Of a stretch of 64,000 bases of DNA, positions 1 to 9,229 are shown piece by piece. The position numbers and the translations under genes are program-made. Source of the stretch: Bacteroidaceae bacterium (lineage in GTDB: Bacteria; Bacteroidota; Bacteroidia; Bacteroidales; Bacteroidaceae); assembly GCA_017461345.1 (NCBI GenBank), contig JAFTYP010000007.1, positions 42,291 through 106,290 on the forward strand, given 5' to 3'. Numbering within the stretch: position 1 is the stretch's first letter; each line of letters begins with the position of its first letter. The notes below the pieces were generated by a model that was not told the origin of the DNA, ran no database searches, and worked only from the letters and a program-made list of their open reading frames with translations.

Positions 1-1175
1 ATGGTGCTGTCGATATTGACCAGAACGACTACCATACGCTTTCTTATAATTCACATTATTACGTCATGGCGCATGCCAGTCTTGCAGCCCATCCGGGTGC
101 CAGACGTATAGAGGCAACGCTTTCGAACAGTACTTCGGATGTCTCGTATGTTGCGTTTGAGAACCCCGACGGCAGTTATGGTGCAATCTTTTCCAATAGT
201 GCCAGTTCGAGTATCATGATGTCGATGGCTGTCACCAGCAGTGCCGTTGCACGCTTTACCTTGCCGGCCAAGAGTATCGTTACTGTGGTGCTTGGCGGAA
301 AGGAGGATGAGGATTTGCTGTTAGGCTCTACAACCATTAAGCCTACGAAGCGTTATGGCTGCTACAAGGGTACGGTGGAACTGGAACAACTGGAATGTCT
401 TTCGCAGAACTTCATAGACAATCCTGCCGATTGGCACATTGCCTCCGATTTCTTTTGGTACGATGATGCAGATGCCTCGCTCACTGTTCTGCCTGTCGAT
501 GGCAAGTATGAGGTGGAGATCGACAAGGCTGCGCGTACATTGCTGGCTGCCCCTGTTGCCGACGACTTGACGGACGATGTGCAGGGCAACATATATGTTT
601 GTGGTCCAGCCAGCAGTGTTGGGCGTGTCTTCTTCTATCCCGGTGCCGAGACTCTTCCGGAGAATGCTTTTGCTATGGCAGAGGTGAAGGATGGAATCTA
701 CGAGTACACCTTTGCCATAGGCACACAGTTGAACGACGAAGCCATCGATTTTGCCTTTTACCTGAAGGACGACCTTTCGGAGATGTTCTCGTCGAAGACT
801 GACGCTCCCTATTATCTTGTTTACGATTCGCAGCAGGGCAGCACTTACTTTGGCTTGGGCAAAGGCTTGTCGGGCCACGCTGACGGGCATATCTACAAGC
901 GCGTTTCGGGTGTTCGCCTCAAGGAGGGAAGCCTGTGGACGGCAGTCGTTGATGTCCGTAACGGGCTGAAGGGTGCTTCGGTTTATGTGAGGAAAGCCCG
1001 CAGCATCCCCACCGGCCTTGTGCCGTCTTTCCGTAATGCCGATGGCGAGAAATGGGGTGAAAGGTCTGCCAGGGCGTGTTTCGACTTGCAAGGGCGCAGG
1101 GTTGCCAACGACAAGCCAAAGGGCATTTACATTATCAGGGATAACCGTTCGACAAGGAAAATAGCAAGACAGTGA
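1..1175 (+). CDS. C-terminal part of a secreted GH30-family glycoside hydrolase (5' end outside the window)
   Basis: The reading frame is open from base 3, and the first ATG at 66 is internal. The first ~80 visible residues (YYVMAHASLAAHPGARRIEA, then VAFENPDGS) match the C-terminal beta-sandwich of GH30 glucosylceramidase/xylanase-type enzymes, where the 'Y.V.AHFS....PGA.RI' motif follows the catalytic barrel. The barrel itself lies upstream and is not visible. After this comes about 270 residues I cannot place, possibly starch-outer-membrane-protein-like or carbohydrate-binding beta domains. The last ~35 residues (CFDLQGRRV ... KGIYIIRDN) are the short exported-protein tail typical of Bacteroidetes. 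Inferred role: extracellular glycan hydrolysis. The GH30 assignment is moderately secure; the substrate is unknown. Confidence 0.7.
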   Translation, partial: GAVDIDQNDYHTLSYNSHYYVMAHASLAAHPGARRIEATLSNSTSDVSYVAFENPDGSYGAIFSNSASSSIMMSMAVTSSAVARFTLPAKSIVTVVLGGKEDEDLLLGSTTIKPTKRYGCYKGTVELEQLECLSQNFIDNPADWHIASDFFWYDDADASLTVLPVDGKYEVEIDKAARTLLAAPVADDLTDDVQGNIYVCGPASSVGRVFFYPGAETLPENAFAMAEVKDGIYEYTFAIGTQLNDEAIDFAFYLKDDLSEMFSSKTDAPYYLVYDSQQGSTYFGLGKGLSGHADGHIYKRVSGVRLKEGSLWTAVVDVRNGLKGASVYVRKARSIPTGLVPSFRNADGEKWGERSARACFDLQGRRVANDKPKGIYIIRDNRSTRKIARQ

Positions 1176-1462
1176 AACGGACGGCGTCTTTTTGCCGTTT
1201 GTTCCATATTGACATTTTGTTGTTTTTTCCGTTGTTTTGCTTACACCACGACTTTTTGCCGACTCGCCCAGATCGCTTAAAATTGTTCGGGTGGCACTTT
1301 TCTGCCTCCGATTCGAAATATGCGCTTAAATCGAATCGTTACTGAAAAACAGATACTTACAAGGAGAAAAATTTAGGAGAAAAGCATGAATTGACAACTC
1401 TGCCTTGCAAAAATAGGTCGTTTTTCTGTGTTTTCACCCGATTTTTGCCTTACAATTTTGGT

Positions 1463-1594
1463 GAACTTCTACAGCCTGAATGAGAGACATCTACTGCCTT
1501 GTTGCAAATAATGCTGAACCATTATTTGCGAGAAGCCATTCCCCGTTGCTGCAAAGGCTGCTTTTTGTTGCAAAACATGCTGCTCCCGATTCTG
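1463..1594. repeat. 22-bp-period intergenic array, six units
   Basis: Units start at 1463, 1485, 1507, 1529, 1551 and 1573, each exactly 22 bp. Unit 2 carries ACATCTACTGCC, the word also found at 58273 and 61441. Unit 3 carries ATAATGCTGAACCATTAT, close to the word at 9186, 33440 and 37328. Several units end in a TTGC-type linker. The array fills much of the 480-bp gap between the converging GH30 and MBL genes; I see no gene and no ordinary terminator in that gap. Confidence 0.75.
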
Positions 1595-1655
1595 ACAAAA
1601 CGATAGGCTAAACGGCTTTTTCCTGACAATTTGTTTTCACGGAAGGCGAAAGGTG

Positions 1656-2294
1656 TCAGGCATAAGGATTGTTCTGTTTCTCCCAGCCGATAGTGGTGGA
1701 CGGTCCGTGTCCCGTAAGTACAACGGTGTCGTCCGGCAGGCAGAAAAGTTTGTTCTTAATGCTGTCCAACTCATCTTCGTAACTTCCTCCAGGCAAATCG
1801 GTGCGCCCAATGCTCTCTCGGAAGAGAGTGTCGCCACTGAAGAGCAGTCCTGCATCGGGAATGTAGAATACAGAAGAACCGGGCGTGTGGCCGGGCGTGT
1901 GGATGAGACGAACGGCAGTTGTGCCGAGAAGCAGTTCGTCGCCGTCGGAAAGCAGTTGCCCGATGGCCGGCATACCACCTCCCATGTTCAGCCCGAACCT
2001 CGCCGCCATGCTCGGCATCTGGCGGTAAACGTCGGCTTCGTCCTTATGTAAAATGGGCTTCAGCCCGTATGTGCGGTGTACGAATGGCAGGCCGAAGGTG
2101 TGGTCGAAGTGTGCGTGCGTCTGCAAGACATACTTCAATTTCAGCCCAAGTGCCTCTATGCTGCCTGCCAGCGACTGCTCCTCCTGCCTGTCCCAGGCGC
2201 CGGTATCCACAATGGCAGCCTCCAGTGTCTGCTCGTCCCAAAGCAGATAGGTGTTCTCCTGGACAGGGTTGAATGTAAAAGATTGATATTTCAT
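1656..2294 (-). CDS. MBL-fold metallo-hydrolase, glyoxalase II-like
   Basis: A 212-residue single-domain metallo-beta-lactamase-fold protein. The metal-binding motif THAHFDH lies near residues 59-65, and the later ligands are in HTPGHTPGS (~133) and the SGDTLF and TGHG segments. Family members hydrolyse thioesters such as S-lactoylglutathione or bacillithiol/persulfide adducts; the true substrate cannot be read from sequence. The length fits the short stand-alone YcbL-like group. It precedes rsmG on the same strand by 70 bp, so the two may be co-transcribed. Start ATG at 2294. No signal peptide, so cytoplasmic. Confidence 0.85.
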   Translation of the reverse strand: MKYQSFTFNPVQENTYLLWDEQTLEAAIVDTGAWDRQEEQSLAGSIEALGLKLKYVLQTHAHFDHTFGLPFVHRTYGLKPILHKDEADVYRQMPSMAARFGLNMGGGMPAIGQLLSDGDELLLGTTAVRLIHTPGHTPGSSVFYIPDAGLLFSGDTLFRESIGRTDLPGGSYEDELDSIKNKLFCLPDDTVVLTGHGPSTTIGWEKQNNPYA

Positions 2295-2363
2295 GTTGCA
2301 ATGAGGCTTTAGGTTGTGTAAGAATAAGATTGACGGTTGATGGGTTTTAATAGCAGTTCGTCC

Positions 2364-2990
2364 TCAAAGAGGCAGATAGACCACTTTCTTCGTCTCGAAG
2401 AATTCCTCCTCGAAAAATTCGTTGAGCGAAGTAATTTGGGCTGCTTTCCCAAAAGGCTTCGCCTCCTGCTCCAGTTCGCCACCCTTAAGGCAGATGAGGC
2501 CGTTGGGCAGACCATTGAACTGCTCGCCGCTGATAGATTTGCGAATTATCTTTACGAGGTCGGGCAAAGGCATAACGGCTCTCGACACAACGAAGTGGAA
2601 CTTCTGCTTCACCTCCTCGGCACGGCACCACTGTGTCGTTACGTTCTCCAACCCCAAAGCACTCGTCACCTCCTGACACACACGTATCTTCTTGCCAATG
2701 GAGTCAACCAGATGGAACCGAACCTCCGGAAACATGATGGCAAGCGGAATGCCCGGAAAGCCGCCACCCGTGCCGAGGTCCATAATGCTCGTGCCGGGTT
2801 TGAAGCGAATCAGTTCGGCAATGGCAAGGCTGTGCAGAACATGATGTTCGTAGAGGTTGTCGATGTCCTTGCGCGAGATGACGTTAATCTTGCTGTTCCA
2901 GTCGCGATAAAGCGCATCGAGGGCAGCAAACTGCTTCTTCTGCCTCTCGGTCAGAGAAGGAAAGTATTTGGAAATAATCTCGTTGTTCAC
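2364..2990 (-). CDS. rsmG: 16S rRNA (guanine-527-N7)-methyltransferase RsmG
   Basis: Methylates G527 of 16S rRNA using S-adenosylmethionine. The Rossmann SAM motif DLGTGGGFPGIPLA is clear, preceded by NVISRKDIDNLYEHHVLHSL, which is characteristic of RsmG/GidB. About 208 residues, the usual length. The open frame runs upstream to 3212 but there overlaps the antiporter gene in another frame. Homology begins at VNNEIISKYFPSLTERQKK, so I place the start at a GTG at 2990; there is no ATG nearby. It follows the antiporter by ~32 bp and is probably in the same operon. Confidence 0.9.
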   Translation of the reverse strand: MNNEIISKYFPSLTERQKKQFAALDALYRDWNSKINVISRKDIDNLYEHHVLHSLAIAELIRFKPGTSIMDLGTGGGFPGIPLAIMFPEVRFHLVDSIGKKIRVCQEVTSALGLENVTTQWCRAEEVKQKFHFVVSRAVMPLPDLVKIIRKSISGEQFNGLPNGLICLKGGELEQEAKPFGKAAQITSLNEFFEEEFFETKKVVYLPL

Positions 2991-3022
2991 GTATGTATAA
3001 TTGATGTTTGTTGACTTATGTG

Positions 3023-4339
3023 TTATTCTTTGCCAGCCTTGCCTCTCCTCCAGAAGCGGGGAAGCGGAGAGAAAATAATGTAGAGCAAGGCAACGGCTCC
3101 AAGTATGTAGGGGTAATAGAGATACGGAATGATGTCGATAGGCGCAACAGCCGACAAGCCACTGGCAATGAGCATCTGCGCACCATAAGGGATAATACCC
3201 TGCGCCAGACAACTGAAAGTGTCGAGAATGCTCGCCGCACGTTTCGGCTCAATGCCGTATCGTTTCGCCAAATGCTTTGCCAACGGACCGACACTCAGTA
3301 TGGCAATCGTATTGTTCGCAGTGCAAAAATCCGTCAGCATCACTAAAGAAGCCATGCTCAGTTCAGCCTTTTTGCGCGACCCTCCACGGCTGTTGAAGAG
3401 TTGCATCAGCCAATCAATGCCACCGGCATAGCGGATGACCTGCATCAAACCGGCAGCCATAAGCGTCACAATAATCAGTTCGCTCATGCCCATGATGCCC
3501 TCGTTCATGGCACGAAGCCAATCAAATGGCGTCAGAGCATCCAGCGAAATGCCAATAATACCAGCCAGAATTGTTGCCGAAGCCAAAACAAGCATCACAT
3601 TCATGCCACTCAATGCCGCAACAATAATGTAGATATATGGTATAATGGAAAAGTAAGACACCTTGCCCGACAACTCCGGTTCCATCCCCGTGGCAGGCAA
3701 ACAAGAGTAAAGTGCAAGGCAGACGAGGGCAGCCGGCACCGCAATCCAAACGTTAGCACTGAACTTGTCACGCATTTTGCACCCTTGAGTCTGTGTCGCC
3801 ACAATCGTCGTGTCGGAAATGAAACTCAGGTTGTCGCCAAAGTAAGCACCGCCAACCACAATGCCAACCATCATGGCAGCATTGCTTCCCGTTTGCGTAG
3901 CCATGCTCCCAGCAATGGGTGCAAGAGCAGCAATCGTGCCAACACTGGTGCCGGTGGCAAGCGAAATGAAACAGGCAGCAAGGAAAAGACTGCTCATAAT
4001 AAAGTCGGGAGGGACAATTTTCAATGCCAATTGTATCGTGGCATCAATGGCCCCCATCTGCTTTGCCGTTGCAGCAAAGGCACCCGCCAAGATGAAAATC
4101 CACAACATCTGCATCACACTTGGCGAAGCAGCCCCGGCAGTCAGTTGCTCAAAGCGCTGGGCTATGGGAATACCTCGCATGATGAACAGACTGTAAAGCG
4201 ATGCCGCCAAGAATGCAACCGTCAGCGGAACGGCATAGAAATCATCGGCTACAAGACTCAAAAACAAGTAGAGCAGTAGGAAAATTCCAAGTGGACTCAA
4301 CGCAAGAAGTCCTTTTTTGCTTGAAATGACACCTTTCAT
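3023..4339 (-). CDS. NhaC-family Na+/H+ antiporter
   Basis: A 438-residue inner-membrane protein with about 11 hydrophobic helices. Family-typical segments include SLATGTSVGTIAALAPIAG and GGAYFGDNLSFISDTTIVAT, the conserved core of the NhaC/ArsB-like ion transporter superfamily; the helix-break regions hold Asp and Asn residues expected in ion binding. Exchange of Na+ for protons would fit a cell that also runs a Na+-pumping NADH reductase (19-25 kb). First gene of a probable operon with rsmG and perhaps the MBL hydrolase. Substrate specificity is inferred from the family only. Confidence 0.85.
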   Translation of the reverse strand: MKGVISSKKGLLALSPLGIFLLLYLFLSLVADDFYAVPLTVAFLAASLYSLFIMRGIPIAQRFEQLTAGAASPSVMQMLWIFILAGAFAATAKQMGAIDATIQLALKIVPPDFIMSSLFLAACFISLATGTSVGTIAALAPIAGSMATQTGSNAAMMVGIVVGGAYFGDNLSFISDTTIVATQTQGCKMRDKFSANVWIAVPAALVCLALYSCLPATGMEPELSGKVSYFSIIPYIYIIVAALSGMNVMLVLASATILAGIIGISLDALTPFDWLRAMNEGIMGMSELIIVTLMAAGLMQVIRYAGGIDWLMQLFNSRGGSRKKAELSMASLVMLTDFCTANNTIAILSVGPLAKHLAKRYGIEPKRAASILDTFSCLAQGIIPYGAQMLIASGLSAVAPIDIIPYLYYPYILGAVALLYIIFSPLPRFWRRGKAGKE

Positions 4340-4447
4340 GCTGCGAAGTTACAACTTTTTTCTTTTTTAATGCCACCGTAGTGATTAAAAACATATCAAA
4401 TGCATAAATTAAGGTTTCCATTATTTTATAAATTCGAAAGTTTTATA

Positions 4448-4455
4448 TACTTTTG
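4448..4455 (+). promoter_or_regulatory. -7 promoter element for kdgK-eda
   Basis: TACTTTTG matches the Bacteroidetes -7 consensus TAnnTTTG and lies 41 bp before the kdgK ATG. The -33 element is weak. It is in the 156-bp divergent gap between the NhaC gene and kdgK, which holds nothing else I can name. Confidence 0.55.
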
Positions 4456-4495
4456 CATCTTGAAATGAAAAATTAAGGCAATAAAGCATATCTTA

Positions 4496-5518
4496 ATGGC
4501 AAAAATAGTCACATTTGGAGAGATCATGTTACGCCTCTCTTCTCCAGGGTTCAGCAGAATTGTTCAATCAGATAGTTTCGATGTTAACTATGGCGGTGGC
4601 GAAGCAAATGTAGCCGTTAGCCTTCAGAATTACGGAAACGAAGCATTCTTTGTAAGTAAGTTGCCTTCACACGAAGTAGGCCAAGCAGCCATCAACAGTT
4701 TACGCCGTTTCGGCGTACAAACAAACTTTGTGGCTCGAGGTGGAGAACGTGTGGGTATTTACTATCTCGAAACAGGTAGCAGCCTTCGTCCCAGCAAGGT
4801 TATCTATGATCGCAAATATAGTAGTATCAGCGAAGCCACACCCGATGATTTCGATTTCGATACCATTTTCCAAGGTGTCGACTGGTTTCATTGGAGTGGA
4901 ATAACACCAGCATTGAGCAAAAGCACAGCAAAGTGTGTAGAAAAAGCATGCATTGCAGCAAAAAAGGCCGGTGTTATCATCAGTTGCGACCTTAACTATC
5001 GTAAGAAACTTTGGACACCGGAAGAGGCAAGATCCATCATGCGTCCGTTGATGCAATACGTAGATGTCTGCATCGGAAACGAAGAAGATGCTGAGAACTG
5101 TTTAGGCTTTTGTCCCGATGCGGATGTGGAAAACGGCCAGACAGATGCTAATGGTTATATGGATATCTTCAAGCGTATGGCAGAAGAGTTCGACTTCAAG
5201 TATGTTGTAAGCACTCTTCGAGAAAGTTTCAGCGCTACCCATAATGGCTGGAAGGCTTTGATGTACGACGGAAAGGAGTTCTACGAAAGTCGTCGTTACG
5301 ATATAAATCCAATCGTTGACCGTGTTGGTGGAGGCGACAGTTTCAGCGCAGGCATAATTCATGGGCTGGCAAATGGCAAGCCAATGGAGTGGGCATTGGA
5401 GTTTGCGGTAGCAGCAAGTGCCCTTAAACACTCTATTCCCGGCGATGTCAATCTCGTTTCTATAGCGGAAGTGGAGAGCCTTATGGCCGGTAATTGTAAT
5501 GGAAGAGTACAAAGATAA
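4496..5518 (+). CDS. kdgK: 2-keto-3-deoxygluconate kinase, PfkB family
   Basis: Phosphorylates 2-keto-3-deoxygluconate to the 6-phosphate (KDPG), the step before aldolase cleavage. The 340-residue PfkB ribokinase fold shows the N-terminal [11 protein letters not shown] and [13 protein letters not shown] motifs that bind the sugar, and the C-terminal signature [12 protein letters not shown] with the catalytic Asp (GGGD in place of the more common GAGD). The KDG assignment rests mainly on the next gene, a KDPG aldolase 8 bp downstream. Together they convert uronate-derived KDG into pyruvate and glyceraldehyde-3-phosphate in the cytoplasm. Confidence 0.88.
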   Translation: MAKIVTFGEIMLRLSSPGFSRIVQSDSFDVNYGGGEANVAVSLQNYGNEAFFVSKLPSHEVGQAAINSLRRFGVQTNFVARGGERVGIYYLETGSSLRPSKVIYDRKYSSISEATPDDFDFDTIFQGVDWFHWSGITPALSKSTAKCVEKACIAAKKAGVIISCDLNYRKKLWTPEEARSIMRPLMQYVDVCIGNEEDAENCLGFCPDADVENGQTDANGYMDIFKRMAEEFDFKYVVSTLRESFSATHNGWKALMYDGKEFYESRRYDINPIVDRVGGGDSFSAGIIHGLANGKPMEWALEFAVAASALKHSIPGDVNLVSIAEVESLMAGNCNGRVQR

Positions 5519-5526
5519 AGCAGAAT

Positions 5527-6195
5527 ATGGCAAAATTCGACAAGATACAAGTTCTCGGAAAGATGCAGGCAACGCCTATGGTGCCTGTCTTCTATCATGC
5601 AAATGCTGAGGTTGCGAAACAAGTTATTAAGGCTTGCTATGAGGGTGGAGTACGTGCTTTTGAATTTACAAACAGAGGCGACTTTGCTCATGAGGTCTTT
5701 GCCGAATGTGTTAAGTTTGCGGCAAAAGAGTGTCCGGAGTTGGCGATGGGCGTTGGTTCTATTGTAGATGCTCCTACGGCTGCCCTATATATTCAACTTG
5801 GTGCCTGCTTTGTAGTAGGTCCTTTGTTTAACCCGGAAATCGCTCATGTTTGTAATCGTCGCCTCGTTCCTTATGTTCCTGGATGCGGGACTGTGAGTGA
5901 AATTGGTATGGCACAAGAATTAGGTTGTGACGTTGTGAAGGTCTTTCCCGGCGATGTCTATGGCCCTGCTTTTGTGAAAGGCATGATGGCTCCATGTCCG
6001 TGGAGCAAGATTATGGTTACGGGCGGTGTGTCTCCCGACGAGAAGAACCTTTCCTCTTGGTTTAATGCCGGAGCGTTTTGCGTAGGAATGGGCAGCAAAC
6101 TTTTCCCGAAGGATAGGGTAGAGGCAGAGGATTGGCAGTATGTGACCGACCAATGCCGTCTGTCTTTTGATTACATTGCTGCTGCAAGGAAATAG
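5527..6195 (+). CDS. eda: KDPG/KHG aldolase
   Basis: Cleaves 2-keto-3-deoxy-6-phosphogluconate to pyruvate and glyceraldehyde-3-phosphate. The 222-residue TIM-barrel class I aldolase has the Schiff-base lysine in [14 protein letters not shown] and phosphate-binding glycines in [26 protein letters not shown] carries the catalytic Glu region. Starts 8 bp after kdgK, so the pair is almost certainly one transcript, ended by the hairpin at 6264. This is the usual end of galacturonate/glucuronate (pectin) degradation in Bacteroidales. Confidence 0.92.
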   Translation: MAKFDKIQVLGKMQATPMVPVFYHANAEVAKQVIKACYEGGVRAFEFTNRGDFAHEVFAECVKFAAKECPELAMGVGSIVDAPTAALYIQLGACFVVGPLFNPEIAHVCNRRLVPYVPGCGTVSEIGMAQELGCDVVKVFPGDVYGPAFVKGMMAPCPWSKIMVTGGVSPDEKNLSSWFNAGAFCVGMGSKLFPKDRVEAEDWQYVTDQCRLSFDYIAAARK

Positions 6196-6263
6196 TTTCA
6201 GAACGGTTTTGTGGCTTTTTCGGCCGTTTTATTTAGTATAGGCCGTATAGGATTCGATACACA

Positions 6264-6297
6264 AAGGAAGGCCAAAGTATATGCTTTGGCCTTCCTT
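6264..6297. terminator. Bidirectional hairpin between eda and the sodium symporter
   Basis: A perfect 14-bp stem (AAGGAAGGCCAAAG paired with its complement at 6284-6297) with a TATATG loop, between two converging genes. It probably ends both transcripts. It does not fit the 22-bp unit scheme seen elsewhere. Confidence 0.8.
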
Positions 6298-6312
6298 GTA
6301 TATTATAAGATG

Positions 6313-7836
6313 CTATTTGTAGCAGTCGAATATCTTGTCGATGTAACTTTTGGGTAGTTTCGGACTGACAAGACTGACTATCCATGCTATGGGGAATCCG
6401 CCTATCATGGCGAGTGCTCCGCAGTTGATGGGGTTGATTGGGCTTCCGATAAGCATGTTGATGCCTGTGAGTCCTACACCCCAGACGAAGCATGCCCAGA
6501 TGGCCGACGTTGTTATTCCACGCCAATATAGTCCGAGCATGAAGGGTGCGAGGAAGGCTCCTGCCAGTGCTCCCCAGGAGATGCCCATGAGTTGTGCAAT
6601 GAAGGTTGGTGGATTGAGGGCTATCATTAGGGAGATGATGACGAAGAAGACGATGAGAACTCGCATGATGATGACTTTCCGACGTTCTACTTTTTCGGAA
6701 ACTGTGTCGTTGATGCTGCCTTCTTCCACTTCGCCGGGCAGTGATTTTTTATCGCGATATATGATGTCGAGGGTCAGGGTGCTGGCCGATGTCAGCACCA
6801 GTGATGCCAGTGTTGACATTGATGCTGAGAGGACGAGCAGTATGACGAGGGCTATGAGGATGTCGGGCAATGTGATGAGCATTGAGGGTACTATGGCGTC
6901 GAAGTCCAGTCGGCCGTTGGGAAGGAGTGGGGGTGTCCCGAACAGTCGTCCGAAGCCTCCGAGGAAGTAGCAGCCTCCTGCCACGACAATGGCGAAGATG
7001 GTGGAGATGATGGCGCCTCGTGTGATGGCTTTTTCGTCGTTGATGCTGTAGAATTTGCCCACCATTTGTGGCAGGCCCCATGTGCCTAATGATGTGAGGA
7101 TGACTACGCCGATGAGGTTTTTGATGTCGGGACCGAATAGTGTGGCAAAGCCGCCGTTAGTGTTTGGGTTGTCGTCGGCTGGGAGTGTTGCCATCTTTTC
7201 TATGGCTTGTGTTAGTCCGCCTTGTGTGGAAAGCACTGCTGCGATGACGGTGATAATGCCGAAGAGCATGATGATGCCTTGTATGAAGTCGTTTATGGCT
7301 GTTGCTTTGTAGCCTCCGAAGATTACGTAGATTGCGGTGAAGAGTGCCATGCCGACGGCGCAATACTCGTAGGGTATGTTGAATCCCATTTCGAAGAGTG
7401 TCGAGATGCCTTTATAGACTCCGGCAGTGTAGGGGATGAGGAATGCGAAGACTATGGCGGAAGCCACGATGCGCAGGCTTTGGCTGTTGAAGCGTGTGCC
7501 GAAGAAGTCGGGCATTGTGCGGCTTTCTATGTGTTGTGTCATGAGTTTTGTTCTGCGTCCGAGCACTATCCATGCCAGCAGTGATCCTATGATGGCATTG
7601 CCGATTCCTATCCAGGTTGCTGCCAATCCGTACTTCCATCCGAATTGTCCGGCATAGCCTACGAAGACGACTGCCGAGAAGTATGATGTGCCGTAGGAGA
7701 AGGCTGTCAGCCAGGGGCCTACGGAGCGTCCGCCGAGAACGAAGCCTTCGACGTTGGCTGCTTGCTTTCTGGAGTAGATGCCAACGCCTACCATTATGAC
7801 GAGGAAGATGATGGTGAGTATGATTTTTGTTATCAT
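6313..7836 (-). CDS. Sodium:solute symporter (SSS family)
   Basis: A 507-residue inner-membrane protein with about 13 predicted helices, starting with a membrane segment (IILTIIFLVIMVGVGIYSR). Segments such as GRSVGPWLTAFSYGTSYFSA and WIGIGNAIIGSLLAW, and TSASTLTLDIIYRD after helix 8, are typical of the SSS (PutP/SGLT/PanF) family, which uses the Na+ gradient for uptake. Substrate is unknown: sugars, sialic acid or carboxylates are all possible. The OprP-like porin starts upstream (12 bp gap), so porin and symporter probably form a two-gene operon moving one solute across both membranes. Convergent with kdgK-eda. Confidence 0.85.
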   Translation of the reverse strand: MITKIILTIIFLVIMVGVGIYSRKQAANVEGFVLGGRSVGPWLTAFSYGTSYFSAVVFVGYAGQFGWKYGLAATWIGIGNAIIGSLLAWIVLGRRTKLMTQHIESRTMPDFFGTRFNSQSLRIVASAIVFAFLIPYTAGVYKGISTLFEMGFNIPYEYCAVGMALFTAIYVIFGGYKATAINDFIQGIIMLFGIITVIAAVLSTQGGLTQAIEKMATLPADDNPNTNGGFATLFGPDIKNLIGVVILTSLGTWGLPQMVGKFYSINDEKAITRGAIISTIFAIVVAGGCYFLGGFGRLFGTPPLLPNGRLDFDAIVPSMLITLPDILIALVILLVLSASMSTLASLVLTSASTLTLDIIYRDKKSLPGEVEEGSINDTVSEKVERRKVIIMRVLIVFFVIISLMIALNPPTFIAQLMGISWGALAGAFLAPFMLGLYWRGITTSAIWACFVWGVGLTGINMLIGSPINPINCGALAMIGGFPIAWIVSLVSPKLPKSYIDKIFDCYK

Positions 7837-7848
7837 TTGTGTGTGTGT

Positions 7849-8970
7849 TTAATTGAATCTTACTTGCATTTGGCATTGTATGCCGTGATTGGCGCCGTGT
7901 ATGAATTGGTTGTTTTTAATGAAGGTGTTTTTGTAGACGTACTGGACTTGCATGCGACATCTTTTGTAGAACCAGTATTGCAGGCCGCCTATGGCTTTGT
8001 GTTGTGCCATGTTGCGGTCGGTGTTGTAGTTGAAGAAGTCGTACGAGGCTATGAGTTCCAGTTTTGGTGTGCCAAGGGGGATTGCGCTTGTGACGTAGGC
8101 TCCCCAACTGTGTGCGTCGCCGTCCCATCCGGCGAGGTATTCGCTGCGCAGTTTGATGGCTTTGCCTCTGTAGTCGGCACCTGCTGTCAGGCGGTTTCTT
8201 TTGTAGTCTTGTCCGTTGAGGATGGTTGGGTTATAGACGGATGTTTTGCCGTCGGTCAGGATGTTGTGGCCGCGTCCTATTTGTCCGGAGGTTACGATGT
8301 TGAGTCCTTCGAGTGGTCGATATTCGAGGCGGGCTATGATGTCTTTGAAGTTGTTTCCGTCCTTTTTGTTGACGCCTTGTCCGTTCATGACGTTCAGTTC
8401 GTAGCGAAACTTGCCGTTGTTGGTTTCGCCGAAGAGTGAGAGTCCCAGGTCGCGTCCGGTCTGTGTGCCGAGGAGTGGGTCGCTGCTGCAACCGGTGAGG
8501 TAGTTGACGCCTTCGCTGTAGAGGTCGATGGCCTCCAGGTAGGAGCAGGAGAGGGGACCTTCTATTGAGAGTCCGTTCTTGAATTGTCCGAGCCGGACGT
8601 TGAGTGCTTTGTTTCTTGTGATGCGGTAGGTGGTGTAATATTCAAGGGCGAAACCTGTGAAATTGTGCATGAAGAGGCACGACCACCTGTCGGTTATTTT
8701 GGCTTCTACCCAGAAGATGACGCGTTTGAGGTTGAAGGCGTTTTCGTTTGTGCCGCCCTGGTGCGAGTAGTTGTAGCCGCCTTGGGCATAGCCGTGCAGT
8801 TTGATTCGGTCCGACAACTCCTGGAACCATTTCTTTTCTTTTATTTCCTTGAACTCTACACGCCCGTTTTTGCTGATGCTGATTTCTTGTGAGTTCTGTT
8901 GCCCCATTGCTGCTGTACTGCTGAAGATGGCCAGCATTACAGCAAGCGTCGTCTTTACAAGTGAATTCAT
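7849..8970 (-). CDS. Outer-membrane porin of the phosphate-selective porin O/P family
   Basis: 373 residues with a cleavable signal peptide (KTTLAVMLAIFSSTAAMGQ). The mature part is rich in alternating aromatic beta-strands (RVIFWVEAKITDRWSCLFMH, YYTTYRITRNKALNVRLGQ) and contains the 'RLGQFKNGLSIE' stretch seen in Porin O/P family barrels. It ends in strand-like VRFN. A short N-terminal KNGRVEFKEI may be periplasmic. First gene of the operon with the sodium symporter; the promoter is at 9011. Actual substrate may not be phosphate. Confidence 0.75.
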   Translation of the reverse strand: MNSLVKTTLAVMLAIFSSTAAMGQQNSQEISISKNGRVEFKEIKEKKWFQELSDRIKLHGYAQGGYNYSHQGGTNENAFNLKRVIFWVEAKITDRWSCLFMHNFTGFALEYYTTYRITRNKALNVRLGQFKNGLSIEGPLSCSYLEAIDLYSEGVNYLTGCSSDPLLGTQTGRDLGLSLFGETNNGKFRYELNVMNGQGVNKKDGNNFKDIIARLEYRPLEGLNIVTSGQIGRGHNILTDGKTSVYNPTILNGQDYKRNRLTAGADYRGKAIKLRSEYLAGWDGDAHSWGAYVTSAIPLGTPKLELIASYDFFNYNTDRNMAQHKAIGGLQYWFYKRCRMQVQYVYKNTFIKNNQFIHGANHGIQCQMQVRFN

Positions 8971-9010
8971 TTGTTGAGGGATATTGATTCGTTTCCTGTG
9001 TTTTTCTCCG

Positions 9011-9018
9011 CAAAGGTA
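9011..9018 (-). promoter_or_regulatory. -7 promoter element for the porin-symporter operon
   Basis: CAAAGGTA on the plus strand reads TACCTTTG on the minus strand, an exact TAnnTTTG match, 41 bp before the porin ATG. Confidence 0.6.
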
Positions 9019-9141
9019 CGAAGATGCGGGCGAAATACAAAATTATTACATAAAAAACATTCAATCCTTTTCTCTCTTGAAACATACCTTGCGGAGCACT
9101 GTGCTTTGGCCTTATGGAAGCCCCCTTGATGTATGCCGTCG

Positions 9142-9229
9142 GGAAAGGTTAAGCATTATTGGCATAATGCTTAACCTTTCCGGCCATAATGCTTAACCAT
9201 TATCGCAAAAATGGTTAACCTAATTCCTG
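9142..9229. repeat. 22-bp-period intergenic array, four units
   Basis: Units start at 9142, 9164, 9186 and 9208. The first two are exact inverted partners: the 18-bp word GGAAAGGTTAAGCATTAT and its reverse complement, separated by the 4-bp linker TGGC, giving a perfect 18-bp hairpin. Unit 3 carries ATAATGCTTAACCATTAT, a self-complementary word shared with 33440 and 37328. Linkers are TGGC, GGCC and CGCA. It lies in the 448-bp divergent gap between the porin and map, where it cannot be a simple 3'-end terminator. Nothing else is seen in the gap besides the promoters. Confidence 0.85.

Noticed and set aside
2991-3212. Longer N-terminus for RsmG
   Set aside because: It overlaps the antiporter gene in another frame and has no RsmG-like sequence.
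6196-6312. Riboswitch or attenuator downstream of eda
   Set aside because: Only a simple bidirectional hairpin is present, between converging stop codons.
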